From Paraplanobispora siamensis (GTDB lineage: Bacteria > Actinomycetota > Actinomycetes > Streptosporangiales > Streptosporangiaceae): a DNA stretch of 64,000 nt. The translations under genes and the position numbers were made by a program. The first letter of the stretch is position 1; every line of letters begins with the position of its first letter. The notes under the pieces are model-generated. The model did no database searches. It had not been told where the DNA came from and saw only the letters and a program-made list of their open reading frames with translations. Of the stretch, positions 62,685 through 64,000 are shown in pieces. The stretch spans positions 62,001-126,000 of the forward strand of contig NZ_BOOJ01000012.1 of assembly GCF_016863175.1 (NCBI RefSeq), read 5' to 3'.

Positions 62685-63896
62685 TCACGGCCGGGGGACC
62701 GCGGTTCCGCGCATGTAGACGGCCCGGATGCGGTGCGTCGCTTCCGGATCGAGCAGCGGGTCGCCGTCGACGGCCAGGATGTCGGCGTCGTAGCCGGGCG
62801 CCAGGCGGCCCTTGCGGTGTCCGAGGCCGCACGCCAGGGCGGCGCGGGAGGTGGCGGCGCGCAGCGCCTCGGCGGGGGTCATGCCGATCCCGGTGAGCTG
62901 GGCGATCGCCCACCGCAGCACGTCGTGCGGTTTGAAGGGGGCGATGCCGCCGTCGGTACCGGTGATCATGAACGCGCCGGCCCGGTGCAGGAGCCGGAGA
63001 TTGGCCGTCATCGCCGGCATCCGGGCGGTGATGGCGGGTGGCATGACGAACCCGGGGATCGGCATGGCGCCCACGGTGACGCCGAGGGCGACCGGCGCGG
63101 CGGCCATCGCCTCCGCCAGGCCCTCGGGGACCGGGTCGACCCCGTCGGCGGTCATGAACGAGACGTGTTCCAGGCCGTCGACACCGGCGGCCAGGGCGTC
63201 GACGACCGCCCGCGTGCCGTGGGCGTGGGCGGTGATCGGCAGGTCGTGGCGGTGGGCCTCCTCGACCGCGGCGCGCAGCTCGTCGAGGTCGAACTGCGGC
63301 AGCTCCGGCCGGCTGCCCGGGGTGAGGTTCCCCCCGCTCGCCATGATCTTGATGACGTCGACGCCGCGTTCGGCGTGCTCGCGGACCGCGGCGCGGATCC
63401 CGTCCACGCCGGTGGCGCAGCCGCCCAGGAAGTGGCAGTGCCCGTCCTCGCTGGTGATGGGCGGTCCGGCGGCGACGATCGTGGGCAGCGTCGCGTCGGC
63501 GGCGTCGCGCAGCCGCAGGGACAGATAGTCGCGGTCGCCGAGGTCGCGCACGGTGGTCACCCCGCCCCGGGCGGCCTGCCGGGCGGCGGCGGTCATCGCC
63601 TCCAGAGCGGCCTCGTCGTCGCGGCCGGCGAGGTGCCCGACCGGGTCCTCGGACGCGTCGAAGGCCAGGTGGACGTGGGCGTCGACGAGCCCGGGAAGGA
63701 GCGTGGCATCGCCCAGGTCGACGACGTCGGCGCCCTCGGGGGCCGGCAGGGAGGTGCCGACGGTCGTGATCACACCGTTGTCGATCACGATCACCGGCTC
63801 GGGGACCAGCGTGTCACCGGTCCCGTCGAAGAGCCATTTCGCCCGCAGCACGGTGGGCGGTCGCCGCTGGGTCGCGGCGGCATCGGTCGCCGTCAT
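62685..63896 (-). CDS. Amidohydrolase (imidazolonepropionase-like)
   Basis: The 403-aa protein has the metal site HVHL in LVDAHVHLAFD, carboxylated-Lys candidate in VIKIMASGG, HAHG, HVS and the final Asp in ITGTDGG. This is a complete amidohydrolase-family active site. The GTDGG/SRAALACGLGHRKG C-terminus fits the Xaa-Pro dipeptidase/imidazolonepropionase-like group. Substrate is unknown. ATG at 63896 is preferred to the one 36 nt upstream because family similarity starts at RAKWLFDGTG. Nothing further is seen to the window end. Confidence 0.87.
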   Translation of the reverse strand: MTATDAAATQRRPPTVLRAKWLFDGTGDTLVPEPVIVIDNGVITTVGTSLPAPEGADVVDLGDATLLPGLVDAHVHLAFDASEDPVGHLAGRDDEAALEAMTAAARQAARGGVTTVRDLGDRDYLSLRLRDAADATLPTIVAAGPPITSEDGHCHFLGGCATGVDGIRAAVREHAERGVDVIKIMASGGNLTPGSRPELPQFDLDELRAAVEEAHRHDLPITAHAHGTRAVVDALAAGVDGLEHVSFMTADGVDPVPEGLAEAMAAAPVALGVTVGAMPIPGFVMPPAITARMPAMTANLRLLHRAGAFMITGTDGGIAPFKPHDVLRWAIAQLTGIGMTPAEALRAATSRAALACGLGHRKGRLAPGYDADILAVDGDPLLDPEATHRIRAVYMRGTAVPRP

Positions 63897-64000
63897 ACGC
63901 CCAGTGTGCGCCCGGCGGCCCGAGCGGGACACCGGGGTGACCCCCGGGATGACCTGGGGACAACCTCCGTGATCGCCCCGGGAGAGCCTCAGCGGACCCG

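Overview
The window is 64 kb of very GC-rich DNA with Streptomyces-like codon use. The gene set is actinomycete: actinobacterial integration host factor, polyphosphate glucokinase, a secreted GH6 cellulase behind a CebR-type box, a class E/F sortase, a bacterial terpene synthase, STAND/TPR regulators and many leaderless starts. I infer a filamentous actinomycete, most likely Streptosporangiales (Streptosporangium or Nonomuraea type). Chromosomal housekeeping and accessory genes are mixed. I see no rRNA, tRNA, phage, insertion sequence or CRISPR array.

Layout. 1-10 kb: the end of an MBL-fold hydrolase, a GlxA-type regulator beside a membrane DJ-1 paralogue, mihF, a flavin amine oxidase-like protein, small acidic proteins, an ABC-F ATPase and a secreted trypsin-like protease. 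10-22 kb: a flavin reductase under a near-perfect SoxR box, an ABC exporter, ppgK, a sortase with its candidate substrate, a hydroxyproline catabolic pair, a Clp_N/ribbon-helix-helix operon ending in an asparaginase-like gene, and the GH6 cellulase. 22-26 kb: HrpA helicase.

26-33 kb is the most unusual part. Three cell-wall proteins (two secreted, one a membrane-anchored HTH protein) end in the same NlpC/P60-like domain. It is identical in sequence and has lost both the catalytic Cys and His. Two of the copies form a 493-bp inverted repeat that also carries the last codons of the neighbouring uvrA-like gene, which shows the direction of copying. A UvrA2-type ATPase with a divergent double-MerR regulator follows.

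33-50 kb: HAD hydrolase, gamma-glutamyltransferase-like protein, PadR regulator/FAD monooxygenase pair, hemerythrin/deazaflavin-type pair behind a 15-bp palindrome, ArsR-type regulator/alpha-beta hydrolase pair, amidohydrolase, M6 metalloprotease, acyl-CoA dehydrogenase and a membrane STAND ATPase. 50-64 kb: tyrosine phosphatase, an esterase plus heterodimeric ABC exporter operon with a divergent PucR-type regulator, a Gfo/Idh/MocA dehydrogenase with a PAC2 protein, a terpene synthase convergent with a second STAND ATPase, a 56-residue acidic protein and an amidohydrolase.

Recurring features are divergent regulator/target pairs with readable operators, strong hairpins between convergent genes, 1-8 nt overlaps inside operons, and short tandem repeats of unrelated sequence at gene ends.
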